DNA from: Treponema sp. OMZ 790
GTDB taxonomy: Bacteria; Spirochaetota; Spirochaetia; Treponematales; Treponemataceae
Direction of reading: 5' to 3'
Assembly: GCF_024181285.1 (NCBI RefSeq)
Contig: NZ_CP051201.1
Location: forward strand, 1-64,000
DNA length: 64,000 nucleotides
Below, piece by piece: positions 42,605 through 52,081 of this stretch. A program made the translations under genes and the position numbers. Below the pieces are notes generated by a model. It saw only the letters and a program-made list of their open reading frames with translations. It searched no databases and was not told the DNA's origin. The first letter of the stretch is position 1, and each line of letters starts with the position of its first letter.

Positions 42605-45310
42605 ATGTCTGATATACAAAAACAATTGATAGAGATGCTCAATGAAGAAAAATGGACCAGAGCAGCTATAGGAAACTACACAACAAAGAATTTTGAAGAT
42701 CTATATAAATTAGTATCTACGGCAAAAAAAGAAAATGTTGTGGATGAAATAAAAGAAATATGTGATGAACATTTAACACACACAAAAAACAGTATAATAG
42801 CCCTTTACATTTCGAGTATAATTTCTCTTTCAAATCAACTTTTGGATGATTCAAACGTTGTGAGCTTAATCGGGATATTTACCGATAACCACAGAACGCA
42901 AATAGTTGAATATCTTTGTAAAAAAGTTCTCGAATACGGAGAGTCTAAATTTGCACTCCGCACCTTGGCTGAATGTTATAAGGCTGCCGGAAGTGATGAA
43001 CTTTACGATATCTGGGAACGCTTGGTTAAGGTTGACTATGATGAAGCCGAAATTGCCAAACTTTTAGCCGAAAAATACGAAAAAGACGGAAACGCCGAAA
43101 AATCAACCGAGTACTACAAAAAGGCCCTGTACCGTTTTATTAACCGTAAACAGATAAACGGAGTAAAAGAAATCTGGTCAAAACTCGTAACCCTAATACC
43201 CGATGAAATAGACTTTTTCTTCCGAATACAGGCTAAAATTGCATCCGTCATGGACAACAGCCGCAATTCCATCTTGATGCAGGATATTTATCAATATTAC
43301 AGACAAAACGAAAACTGGAATATCTGTATAGATATCTTAAAGCTGATTCTTTCTTATGATGAAAAAGACAGCTGGGCAAGAGAAGAAATTACCGAGTGTT
43401 TTAAAAATAAATACAAGGATCACAGTCAGCTTGCGGAATGCGTTAAGGTTTCCGATTTAAGTCAGCCTTGGCGCCCCGTTTTTGATGCAATCGCAGATTT
43501 CGAAAAGCATATTTCATTTGATATGGGCTCCTTTGTATTCCACCGCACATGGGGTGTAGGACGCATTGCTTCGATAAAAGATGACGATTTGGTTATAGAT
43601 TTTGCAAAAAAACGCGGCCACAGTATGAGCCTTAAAATGGGTATTACTGCTCTTCAAACCTTGGACAGAGAACACATTTGGGTATTAAAATCCACAATAA
43701 ACAAAGAAACTCTTGCCAAGAAGATCAAGGGAGACCCCGAATGGGCTTTGAAGATTATAATAAAGAGTTTTGACAATAACTGCGATATGAAAAGAGTCAA
43801 GCAGGAAATTGTTCCGTCGCTTTTAACTGCCGGAGAATGGACGAGCTGGAATACGAAGGCCCGCAAAGTCTTAAAAGAAAATCCCATGTTCGGCATAAAT
43901 CCCGATAATATCGATTTTTACACCGTACGCGAACGCCCGATTGCCACTGAAGAAAAATTATCAAACGAATTTAAGGCTCAAAAGAACTTTTTTGCCAGAA
44001 TTGAACTTCTCAATGCTTATGACACCTCTGAAGTTTGCGATGATGAATCCGATACCTTCCGCGAGATGCTTGATTATTTTGAGGGCTTCCTAAAAGCCTT
44101 TAGTCAGGTAAACGAGCAGGTTGTCTGCGCCTACATTCTTGTTAAAGAATTTATTTCGGATAAACAGCTTATTTCGGCCGTAAAGCAATATAACTTTGCA
44201 GAACTTTACAGCCGCATCGAAGATCCGATGGAAGTATATTCTCAAATCAAGGATAAGGTTTCGATCAAAGGTCAAACCCTTCGCCAAAAGTTCTTAAAGT
44301 ACATCAAAAACCTTATTCCGAATTGGGAAAAAGAATATATCAGACTTTTCCCGACTGTTTTATCTTCCGAAATACTGGAAGCTCTTATCGAAGCAGACTC
44401 TACCGATGATGTAAAGAATTTGGTAAAGGATTGTTTTGAGAACTACCGTATCTATAGAAATGCGGTTATCTGGTTCTTTAAAAATATTCAGGGAGAAGAA
44501 TGGTTTAAAGAACTGGGCATAAGTTTGGAACAGCAGCTCATAGTACTTATCCATATTTTGGATATCACATACCGTGAAATTGCATCAAGAAGAAATACAA
44601 CCGAAAACCGAAAAATCAATCATCAGGTACACACAATTCTATTCGGTAAGGATGAACTTTTACAAAACTTCATTATAGAAAGCGATGTAGATACCATAAC
44701 AAGGCTTTATACCTTGATAGGAGATATTAAAGACCTCGATCCGATGACTAAGATGAATATTAGGGCTAAGATTGTTGAAAAACATAAGGACTTTAAATTC
44801 TTTGATATTGAAGAAAAAAGCGTTACGGCTCACGGCTTGATTGTTACGGCGAAAATGCTTGATCTTAAAAATAAAGAGCTTATCGAAATCAGGGATGTTA
44901 AAATTCCGCAAAATGCAAAGGATATCGGTTTTGCTATTTCTCTCGGAGACTTGCGTGAAAATGCCGAATACAAGGCTGCAAAAGAAGAACAAACCCGCCT
45001 AAGCAATGCTCTTACCCGCTTGCAGGATGAACTTGACAGGGCTCAAATATTTGATCCCACAACCGCTACTGCAAAGAAAGTTTACTTTGGAAGCCGTGTA
45101 AAAATTTTAAACAATTTGACAAATCACGAAGAAGAGTATACAATTTTAGGACCATGGGAATCTGATCCTGCTAACGGTATTATTTCTTATATGTCACCTT
45201 TAGGAAACGGATTATTTAACCGCAAAAAAGGAGAAGAGGTTGAATTTGAAGTTAACGATGAAAAAAGGAGTTATAAGATTATAGATATCGCCATTGCGGA
45301 TTTAAAATAA
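42605..45310 (+). CDS. greA: Giant transcription cleavage factor GreA
   Basis: This protein has 901 residues where ordinary GreA has about 158. The C-terminal 150 residues are a GreA domain: GDLRENAEYKAAKEEQ, the acidic tip of the coiled coil with the Asp and Glu that reactivate stalled RNA polymerase, and then the globular FKBP-like domain. The preceding 700 residues are helical, TPR-like, with no catalytic motif. Long GreA proteins like this are characteristic of treponemes. The domain normally rescues backtracked polymerase; the big N terminus presumably links it to other partners. A hairpin follows at 45323-45359. Confidence 0.92.
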   Translation: MSDIQKQLIEMLNEEKWTRAAIGNYTTKNFEDLYKLVSTAKKENVVDEIKEICDEHLTHTKNSIIALYISSIISLSNQLLDDSNVVSLIGIFTDNHRTQIVEYLCKKVLEYGESKFALRTLAECYKAAGSDELYDIWERLVKVDYDEAEIAKLLAEKYEKDGNAEKSTEYYKKALYRFINRKQINGVKEIWSKLVTLIPDEIDFFFRIQAKIASVMDNSRNSILMQDIYQYYRQNENWNICIDILKLILSYDEKDSWAREEITECFKNKYKDHSQLAECVKVSDLSQPWRPVFDAIADFEKHISFDMGSFVFHRTWGVGRIASIKDDDLVIDFAKKRGHSMSLKMGITALQTLDREHIWVLKSTINKETLAKKIKGDPEWALKIIIKSFDNNCDMKRVKQEIVPSLLTAGEWTSWNTKARKVLKENPMFGINPDNIDFYTVRERPIATEEKLSNEFKAQKNFFARIELLNAYDTSEVCDDESDTFREMLDYFEGFLKAFSQVNEQVVCAYILVKEFISDKQLISAVKQYNFAELYSRIEDPMEVYSQIKDKVSIKGQTLRQKFLKYIKNLIPNWEKEYIRLFPTVLSSEILEALIEADSTDDVKNLVKDCFENYRIYRNAVIWFFKNIQGEEWFKELGISLEQQLIVLIHILDITYREIASRRNTTENRKINHQVHTILFGKDELLQNFIIESDVDTITRLYTLIGDIKDLDPMTKMNIRAKIVEKHKDFKFFDIEEKSVTAHGLIVTAKMLDLKNKELIEIRDVKIPQNAKDIGFAISLGDLRENAEYKAAKEEQTRLSNALTRLQDELDRAQIFDPTTATAKKVYFGSRVKILNNLTNHEEEYTILGPWESDPANGIISYMSPLGNGLFNRKKGEEVEFEVNDEKRSYKIIDIAIADLK

Positions 45311-45322
45311 TTGATTCGAAGG

Positions 45323-45359
45323 GAGGCTTGCTGTTTTTAACTTAAGACCTGCAAGCCTC
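45323..45359 (+). terminator. Hairpin after greA, weak terminator
   Basis: GAGGCTTGC and GCAAGCCTC form a 9-bp stem with a 19-base loop between greA and the vWA gene. No T run follows, so it may be a transcript-stabilising or attenuating structure. Confidence 0.5.
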
Positions 45360-45388
45360 TTAACAGTATTCCGAAAGGAGGAAAAAAA

Positions 45389-47431
45389 ATGTTTAAAAGA
45401 ATTTTATTGTGTTTGTTTTTGTTTGTTCTTTTTACACCTGGCTTTACCCAAAACAGCCCGCAGACAAATGCCGAGATTGTGATACTGGTGGATACATCAG
45501 GCACTATTCTTCCCTACTACGAAGACATTAATAATCGTGTTTTGGCGGAAATTAACGACAAGTTTGTAAGGAAGGGCGATAACGTTCATGTTTTATCATT
45601 TAACGCTGATGCCCGTTACGAAATGTCGCAAAAAATCAACAGCGAAAAAGATATGTCGCGGCTTGTTTCCAGATTTTTGCTTTTGTACCAGCTTGGTAAA
45701 AGTTCGGACTTTTTGACAGGCCTTCAGTATGCCCGCCAATACGGCTCGAATTTACCGGAAACAAAAGAGAAAATACTGATTATAATTTCGGACGGTATTT
45801 TTAATCCTCCTGCATCAAGCCCGTATAAAAATTATTCGGATGATCAAATAAAAAATGAAATAGGTCTTCTCGCCGGAGGCATCAGAAAAAAGGGGTGGAA
45901 GGTCTATTATGTTAAACTTCCTTATCCTGCTGATGCCGTGATACGGAATTTAGACGGAGAAGAATTTTATAATCCCGGCAGCGGATATGCAGGAACCGGA
46001 GCCGCCGGCGGTTCGGGTATGCAGGGTTCAGGCGGTTCAGCAGGCGGAAGTTCATCCTCAGGAACTTCAGGTTCTGCTTCAGGCGGAGGAGGATATTCCG
46101 GAGGAAGCTCGGGTACTTCAGGTACAGCTCAGGGCGGTTCAGGCAATGCCGGAACAGGACAGGGAAGTTTAACCGATGTTTCGCAGGCATTTAAAGATGC
46201 TTCCGGGGCTTCAAACAGTGAGCTTTCTAAAGATAAAAACGATGCATTTACAATTAACGAAAATTCGGAAAATCTGCCCTTAATAGATTTCCCTGATGAC
46301 GGCCTTGAAGCTCATGGTAATAAACTTGCTTTTTCGTTTGGTGTAACTAATAACGCTGAAGAAGATGTAGAACTTCATTTGACCCATATAGTCATGGACA
46401 ACGGGACCGATATAAGCAAAATACCGGTCGATTCGCAAAATACGAAGATAAAATCAGGCGAAAAAAATGTGTTGATAAAGGTTTCGGCTGTTCTTCCTGA
46501 AGAATATAAAGAAGGCAATTATAATTTGATTATGCGTCTTGAATTTGCTGAAGGAAAGAGAGTTTTGCCTCAGGTTATGGAAACGTCATTATCGGTCTTC
46601 CCTACAGGTTTTGGAAGGCTCAAAGATTCCAATGCGCTTTGGTTTATTCTTCTTGCCGTTTTACTGCTTTTGCTTATCATATTCTTGATTGTGTTCTTTG
46701 CAAGGAGACGGAGCTCAAGTTCTTATTCCAACCAAGTCCGCTATGCCGGGGCAGGAAGTCAGCCCAATTATCAGGAAGAGGATAAAAGATATCCCCATAA
46801 ACTTTCGGAAGAAGATGACCATGCGAGCCGTTTAAATGCCTTTAATTCTGCATCAAATACTTCAATCTATTCCGAAAATAAAAACTTTGCAGGAGACGGA
46901 AGTTCAATATATTCGTCCGATAGTTTGAATCGGCTTGCGGCTCAAAAGCAAGATGATGAAGCTCTTCGCAGACGCGTTTTAGCGGCTTCATTTGCTGCTA
47001 AACAGCCTCGCGGCACATACATGTCGCCGGCAAACTTTTTTGAAACAATCGAAATAAAGCGTAATCAATCGGGCATGACCGAAATTTATGTTTTAAACCA
47101 AAACCGAAATATCGGAAGACGGAACATTCATATCATGAAGCCCGGTACCAGTTTAACGCTGGGCGGCGGAAAGATGGATGACTTTTTAATCTTCTTGGTT
47201 CCTTTCCCCGCTCATTTGGCTCAAGTCCGTTATGACGGACAGGATTATCATTTGGCTATTCTTAAACCCAAGTATTTCCCCTATGAAACATCAAATATAG
47301 TTAATAACTGTATCGGTAAAACTATTACTATTGTTTCTGATAAGGGCTATCATGTTTACTTTACCTTTAGAGAATATGAAAACCCGACAGAAAAGCTAAA
47401 CGGTATTTTAACATCAATCAAATATGATTAA
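45389..47431 (+). CDS. Secreted von Willebrand factor A domain protein with glycine-rich linker
   Basis: This 680-residue protein starts with a signal peptide (residues 1-20). The vWA domain has a metal-binding DTSGT motif at 35-39, where the last Ser of DxSxS is Thr. A low-complexity Gly/Ser linker follows (about 200-260), then a beta-rich region, a single membrane helix (about 416-440), and a cytoplasmic part of 240 residues. The end of the cytoplasmic part (IGRRNIHIMKPGTSLTLGG) resembles an FHA fold. It may sense something outside and act inside, or organise the envelope. The function is not known. Confidence 0.8.
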   Translation: MFKRILLCLFLFVLFTPGFTQNSPQTNAEIVILVDTSGTILPYYEDINNRVLAEINDKFVRKGDNVHVLSFNADARYEMSQKINSEKDMSRLVSRFLLLYQLGKSSDFLTGLQYARQYGSNLPETKEKILIIISDGIFNPPASSPYKNYSDDQIKNEIGLLAGGIRKKGWKVYYVKLPYPADAVIRNLDGEEFYNPGSGYAGTGAAGGSGMQGSGGSAGGSSSSGTSGSASGGGGYSGGSSGTSGTAQGGSGNAGTGQGSLTDVSQAFKDASGASNSELSKDKNDAFTINENSENLPLIDFPDDGLEAHGNKLAFSFGVTNNAEEDVELHLTHIVMDNGTDISKIPVDSQNTKIKSGEKNVLIKVSAVLPEEYKEGNYNLIMRLEFAEGKRVLPQVMETSLSVFPTGFGRLKDSNALWFILLAVLLLLLIIFLIVFFARRRSSSSYSNQVRYAGAGSQPNYQEEDKRYPHKLSEEDDHASRLNAFNSASNTSIYSENKNFAGDGSSIYSSDSLNRLAAQKQDDEALRRRVLAASFAAKQPRGTYMSPANFFETIEIKRNQSGMTEIYVLNQNRNIGRRNIHIMKPGTSLTLGGGKMDDFLIFLVPFPAHLAQVRYDGQDYHLAILKPKYFPYETSNIVNNCIGKTITIVSDKGYHVYFTFREYENPTEKLNGILTSIKYD

Positions 47432-47449
47432 GATAAAATAGAGCTTATT

Positions 47450-47486
47450 AAAAAAGCCCGCAACCTTTTAGGATGCGGGCTTTTTT
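47450..47486. terminator. Bidirectional intrinsic terminator
   Basis: AAAAAAGCCCGCA (47450-47462) and TGCGGGCTTTTTT (47474-47486) pair perfectly. It lies between the convergent vWA and ankyrin genes. Confidence 0.92.
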
Positions 47487-47488
47487 CT

Positions 47489-50293
47489 TTATTCCGTTTT
47501 TAATAGTGCGGCTATTTCGGGTCTGTTCCATCTGACGGCAACCTGGTAAGGCGTTTCCCCTGCCGTATTTTTTACGTTGAGGTTTATGCCGGGAAGAGCC
47601 AACAGGTCTTTTACGGTTTTTTCATCCGCATATTTGGCTGCATAGTGCAGCATTCCGTCGCCGAGTGTATCGGTCTGTTTTATGGAGAATTCCGCTGCTA
47701 TCGGGATAAAGTCGGAGCGGTTCGTAAAAATTTCCGTTATGGCCGAAGCCCCCTTATTGTTTACGATAAAAGGATCAGCGCCTGCAGTTAAAAGAGTCCT
47801 TGCGTTTTCTTTTTGGTTATTTTGAATTGCAAGTAAAACGGCCGTTTCACCGTTTTTGTTTCTCTTGTTTATAGGATAGCCTTTTTTTATAATTCTCTGA
47901 AAAATATCAAGGTTTACGGTTTCCTTTACGGCTATGTGTAATGGAGTATCGCCGTCGGTATCGGTTAAAAGGCTGTTATTACCGAGCACGAGGTCAACGG
48001 TTTTTATATTTTTATCCAGAGCCAGAATAAATGGCGTTTTTCCGTAAGCGTCTCTGGCCAAGGGATTTCCTCCGGCGCTCCGCACAAGCATTATACTTTC
48101 ATGCGAAATTTCTACGGCTTCGTGGAGGGGGGTTCTTCCGTACATATCCTGTTGAACCGGAGATGCTCCATTTCTCAACAATAAGTCGATAGCTTCGGTC
48201 TGGTTTGCAAGAACAGCTTCGGAGAGCGGAGCTCTTCCCGTTTCATCGGCGGCGTTTACATCAACTCCGGCTCTTAAAAATATGTTGATAAATTTCATTT
48301 CGCCCTGTTTGGCGGCCTCGTGTAAAACGGTTTTTCCTGCAAGATTTTTTGCATTTAAAAGTTTTACATATTCTTCAGTATTCTTGTTTAAAATAAAATC
48401 GGCCGCTTTATATGCCGACCACCTTACTGCGGCATGAAGGATAGTGTTTCCTAAAAAATCTCTTGCATCTATGTCGGCTTTTTTAGCTCCGCCTTCTTCG
48501 AGCAAGGCTTTTATGGTGCCGGGATTATCTGCCTTTACAGCATTAAAAAGGGGCGTCTCGTTATTTGCATTTCTTGCATTTATATCTGCTCCCTTATCAA
48601 CCAAGTAGTGTATCATTGAAGAAATCTGCCATTCAGAAACAAGATGGAGCGGCGTATTCCCGGCTCCATCCTTAGCTCCTATTGTGTGGGAGTTTATCAT
48701 CCAATCTTCTCTTCCGTCTCTCAAGGTCATTGCAAATTTTAGCGGACTATCGCCGTTTAGGTTTGCATAGAATATATCGGCGTTATTTGCTATCAATATT
48801 TCGCCGGCTTCGCGATAGTTTTTTTCGGCGGCTATATGGAGCGGAGTGTTACCCAGCTTGTTGCGTGTATTTATTAAGCTCTTTTTTTCTACAAGATAAT
48901 AGATAATGTCGCTGCTTGCCCTTCGGCTTACCGCTAAATGGAGAGGTGTGGATCCGGTTGAATCTCTTTCCATGCTGTTTTTTTCGGTTACTACATGCGA
49001 GACCATGGGCAATCCCATGCTTACGGCGTGAACAAAGGCTGATTCTCCCGATTTGTCTTCAGCGTGAATATCAGCTCCATGATTTATCAAAAAATCCACT
49101 TGCTGTACTTGGTTCCTTTCGATGGCTAAAATGAGAGGCGTTTGACCTTTTTTATTTCTTTCATTTATGTCGGCTCCGGCTTTTAGAAGCTGATCTAGGA
49201 TGTCGTCATTCATACCGATTCTTGCAGCAACATGGAGAGGTGTTTCCCCATAGTTATCTTTAAGATTGGGGTTGGCTCCTGCGGTAATCAGCCTTGTAAA
49301 TAATTTTGAACGGGAAGCTTCAGGCATAACCAAATGCAAAGCTGTGTTTCCTGAGGAGTTTCGGCTGTTGGGATCGGCTCCGGCTTGTAAGAGCAGCATG
49401 GCAGCTTCGATATTTCCGTTGTAAACGGCTTCTTGAAGGGCTGTTGAACTTGAGAGGTCTTTTACGTCGATTGGAACCTTATTTTTAACCAAGAATTTTA
49501 AAAATCCGGTATACCCTTTTCTTGCAAAAATATGCAGCAGGGTTTCGCCGTCTCCAAAGCGCATTGAGTAGTTTCGGGCGAGGGAGGCTGTTTCAAATTC
49601 GGCAAAATCTTTACCCATTGGCTGTATGCCGGCAAGTAAAAGCATGGAGGCTATTTCTGCCGATTCTTCCAAATCGTAGTTTTTATAGGCGATACCGAGA
49701 GGGCTCAAACCCTCTTTATTATGCTTGGTTTCAGGTTTTTCGACTTCTAAAATTTGCTCTGTAAGTTTTGTATCTATTGCTTTTACGGCCAAGTGTAAGG
49801 CCGTGTCCTGATTTTCATCCTTTTGTTTTAAGGTTTGAGCCGTAAAAATCAAGTTGGGAACATTGTTTTTACATGCTATATAAAAAGGTTTTTCTTTGTT
49901 ATTATCTTGAGCAAATATATTCGCATTGTATTCAACTAAAACCTTGACCGCATCATAGGCCCCGTTATTTAAAGCCGCTCCGAGAGGAGTCATGCCCTCG
50001 GCATTTTGTGCTTCAATATCGGCGTCCATGTTTATTAAAAAGCGCACGATTATAGGATTGTTTTGAATTGCAGCAATATGTAAGAGGCTGTTGCCGTCCG
50101 TATCTTTCATATTTGCTGCAGAACTGTTCAGTCTTTCCTGCAGTTCTTCGGCCTTTCCTGCTTTTATAAGATCGATGAGCGATTCTTCTTTTTCTACCGG
50201 AGCCGTTTTACACGACATAAAATTTGCGGCAATTAAAATTAAAAAAAGCGCAGGTACAAATATCTTTTGTGTTTTGAGAATAATATTTTTCAT
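47489..50293 (-). CDS. Ankyrin-repeat lipoprotein
   Basis: This 934-residue protein has a lipoprotein signal with Cys28 (FMSC). Nearly the whole length after residue 40 is a solenoid of about 25 ankyrin repeats of 33 residues, with the usual G-TPLHxA and GAD(I/P)N motifs. The surface is exported or periplasmic. Ankyrin proteins bind protein partners; surface-exposed ones in oral spirochaetes could engage host molecules, but that is a guess. The gene is alone, with its own ribosome site. Confidence 0.88.
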   Translation of the reverse strand: MKNIILKTQKIFVPALFLILIAANFMSCKTAPVEKEESLIDLIKAGKAEELQERLNSSAANMKDTDGNSLLHIAAIQNNPIIVRFLINMDADIEAQNAEGMTPLGAALNNGAYDAVKVLVEYNANIFAQDNNKEKPFYIACKNNVPNLIFTAQTLKQKDENQDTALHLAVKAIDTKLTEQILEVEKPETKHNKEGLSPLGIAYKNYDLEESAEIASMLLLAGIQPMGKDFAEFETASLARNYSMRFGDGETLLHIFARKGYTGFLKFLVKNKVPIDVKDLSSSTALQEAVYNGNIEAAMLLLQAGADPNSRNSSGNTALHLVMPEASRSKLFTRLITAGANPNLKDNYGETPLHVAARIGMNDDILDQLLKAGADINERNKKGQTPLILAIERNQVQQVDFLINHGADIHAEDKSGESAFVHAVSMGLPMVSHVVTEKNSMERDSTGSTPLHLAVSRRASSDIIYYLVEKKSLINTRNKLGNTPLHIAAEKNYREAGEILIANNADIFYANLNGDSPLKFAMTLRDGREDWMINSHTIGAKDGAGNTPLHLVSEWQISSMIHYLVDKGADINARNANNETPLFNAVKADNPGTIKALLEEGGAKKADIDARDFLGNTILHAAVRWSAYKAADFILNKNTEEYVKLLNAKNLAGKTVLHEAAKQGEMKFINIFLRAGVDVNAADETGRAPLSEAVLANQTEAIDLLLRNGASPVQQDMYGRTPLHEAVEISHESIMLVRSAGGNPLARDAYGKTPFILALDKNIKTVDLVLGNNSLLTDTDGDTPLHIAVKETVNLDIFQRIIKKGYPINKRNKNGETAVLLAIQNNQKENARTLLTAGADPFIVNNKGASAITEIFTNRSDFIPIAAEFSIKQTDTLGDGMLHYAAKYADEKTVKDLLALPGINLNVKNTAGETPYQVAVRWNRPEIAALLKTE

Positions 50294-50370
50294 TAGTTTG
50301 TAGCCTCCCCGAGTTAGTATCGGTTTTAAAATATTATCACTTTAGAATCGGGGAAGGCCTTTGGGGCATC

Positions 50371-51973
50371 TTATTTTGTCTCGACAGCGGCTTTGATAAA
50401 ATCTCTGAATAAGGGATGCGGTTTATTGGGCCGGGATGCGAACTCGGGATGAAATTGAACTGCCGCGAACCACGGATGATTTTTTTAACTCGACAATTTC
50501 AACCAAATTCCGTTCGGGATTAAAGCCGGAAAAAATCATATCCGAATTGTTGAATTTTTCTCTGTAAAGATTGTTAAACTCGTATCGGTGTCTGTGTCTT
50601 TCTTGTATTTCATGGGATTTATAGGCTTTTTCTGCAAGAGTTCCTTCGGTTATCATACATCTGTAAAGACCTAAACGGAGGGTTCCTCCGATTTTTACAT
50701 CTTTTTGATCGGGCATGAGATCGATAACGGGATTTTTTGCGTTTTTATCGAATTCGGAAGAATTGGCTTCTTCAATGTGAAGCACGTTTAAGGCGTATTC
50801 TATGGCGGCAATCTGCATACCGAGGCAGATTCCGAAGTACGGAATTTTGTTTTCGCGGGCAAATTGAGCCGTTAAAAGCATTCCGTTAATGCCTCTGTCT
50901 CCGAAGCCTCCCGGGACGATAATTCCGTCTGCATCTTTTAAAAAGTGTGCAGCGTCTTCTTTGGTTTCTATCTTTTTGGAGTCAACCCAAAGAAGTTTAA
51001 TCGATGTTTTGTGGTAAATGCCGGCTGCCGTTAAAGCCTCTGCAACGCTTAAGTAAGCATCGGGGAGCTCCACATATTTTCCTACAAGGGCGATGGTTAC
51101 TTCTTTTTCAGGCTTGTAATAGGTTTGAACCATTTTTTTCCATTCTTCAAGGTTCGGTTCTTTGTTTTCAATATTGAAAAGTTTGCAAAGAACCTTGCCC
51201 AAGCCGGCTTCTTCCAACATCAGGGGAACTTCGTAAATGGACTTTGCGGTGAGGTTTTCGATTATTGCATCCTGAGGGATATTCGAAAAAAGGCTTAGTT
51301 TTTCGCGTACCGATTTTGAAAGGCGTTTTTCGCTTCGGCAAATTAAAATGTCCGGCTGAATACCGAAGCCTAAAAGCTCTTTTACGCTGTGCTGCATGGG
51401 TTTTGTTTTGATTTCGCCGCATTCTTTTAAGTATGGTAAAAGTCCTAAGTGAACGAACATGCAGTTTTCTTTTCCTACAGTGTAGCGGATTTGGCGGATG
51501 GCTTCGATAAAGGGGAGTGCTTCAATATCGCCCACGGTTCCGCCTATCTCCGAAATAATAAAGTCTGCTCCCGTCTGTTCGGCTGTTCCTATAATGCGGG
51601 ACTGGATTTCGTCGGTAACGTGGGGAACTACTTGAACGGTTCCTCCGTTGTAGCCTCCGGCTCTTTCCCTGTCCAAGATGGCAAGGTAAACCTTTCCGGC
51701 GGAGGTGCTGTTAAATTTGTGCAGGGGAACATCGGTAAATCTTTCGTAGTGGCCGAGGTCTAGGTCGGTTTCGCCGCCGTCTTCGGTAACAAAGACTTCG
51801 CCGTGCTGGTAGGGGTTCATGGTTCCGGGATCTACGTTTAAGTAAGGATCAAATTTTTGATTAACTACGGAATATCCGCGACTTTTTAAGAGCATTCCTA
51901 TTGAGGCCGCCGTTAAACCTTTTCCTAAAGATGAAACAACTCCGCCCGTAACAAAGATAAATTTGGATTTCAT
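50371..51973 (-). CDS. pyrG: CTP synthase, frameshifted near the C terminus
   Basis: CTP synthase makes CTP from UTP, ATP and glutamine. The synthase domain begins [18 protein letters not shown], and the glutaminase Cys is residue 383 (GICLGMQ). The as-read frame ends at 50423 after 516 residues, the last 20 unlike any CTP synthase. An A7 tract (50480-50486 on the plus strand as T) is the cause. With six A the reading gives [18 protein letters not shown], then the normal end near [16 protein letters not shown] and stop TAA at 50371, 533 residues. The lost part holds the His and Glu of the glutaminase triad. Sequencing error is the first suspect because pyrG is normally essential. Confidence 0.9.
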
Positions 51974-51987
51974 AACTTCCCCCTGCC

Positions 51988-52028
51988 AAAAAAAAACGGT
52001 TGAGCTATTTTTTTAGCCTCTCAACCGT
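51988..52028 (-). terminator. Intrinsic terminator upstream of pyrG
   Basis: ACGGTTGAG and CTCAACCGT form a 9-bp stem, followed on the minus strand by nine T. It ends the transcript of the unknown gene at 52082-54490 before pyrG. Confidence 0.85.
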
Positions 52029-52081
52029 GCTTTAGTATAGCCTATTTTTGACTTATTCGCAAGAGGGGTGTGATTTTCCGT

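Noticed and set aside
50423..50486. Programmed ribosomal frameshift in pyrG
   Set aside because: The needed shift is plus one on A7, with no stimulatory structure visible and no known precedent in CTP synthase; sequencing error or slippage is simpler.
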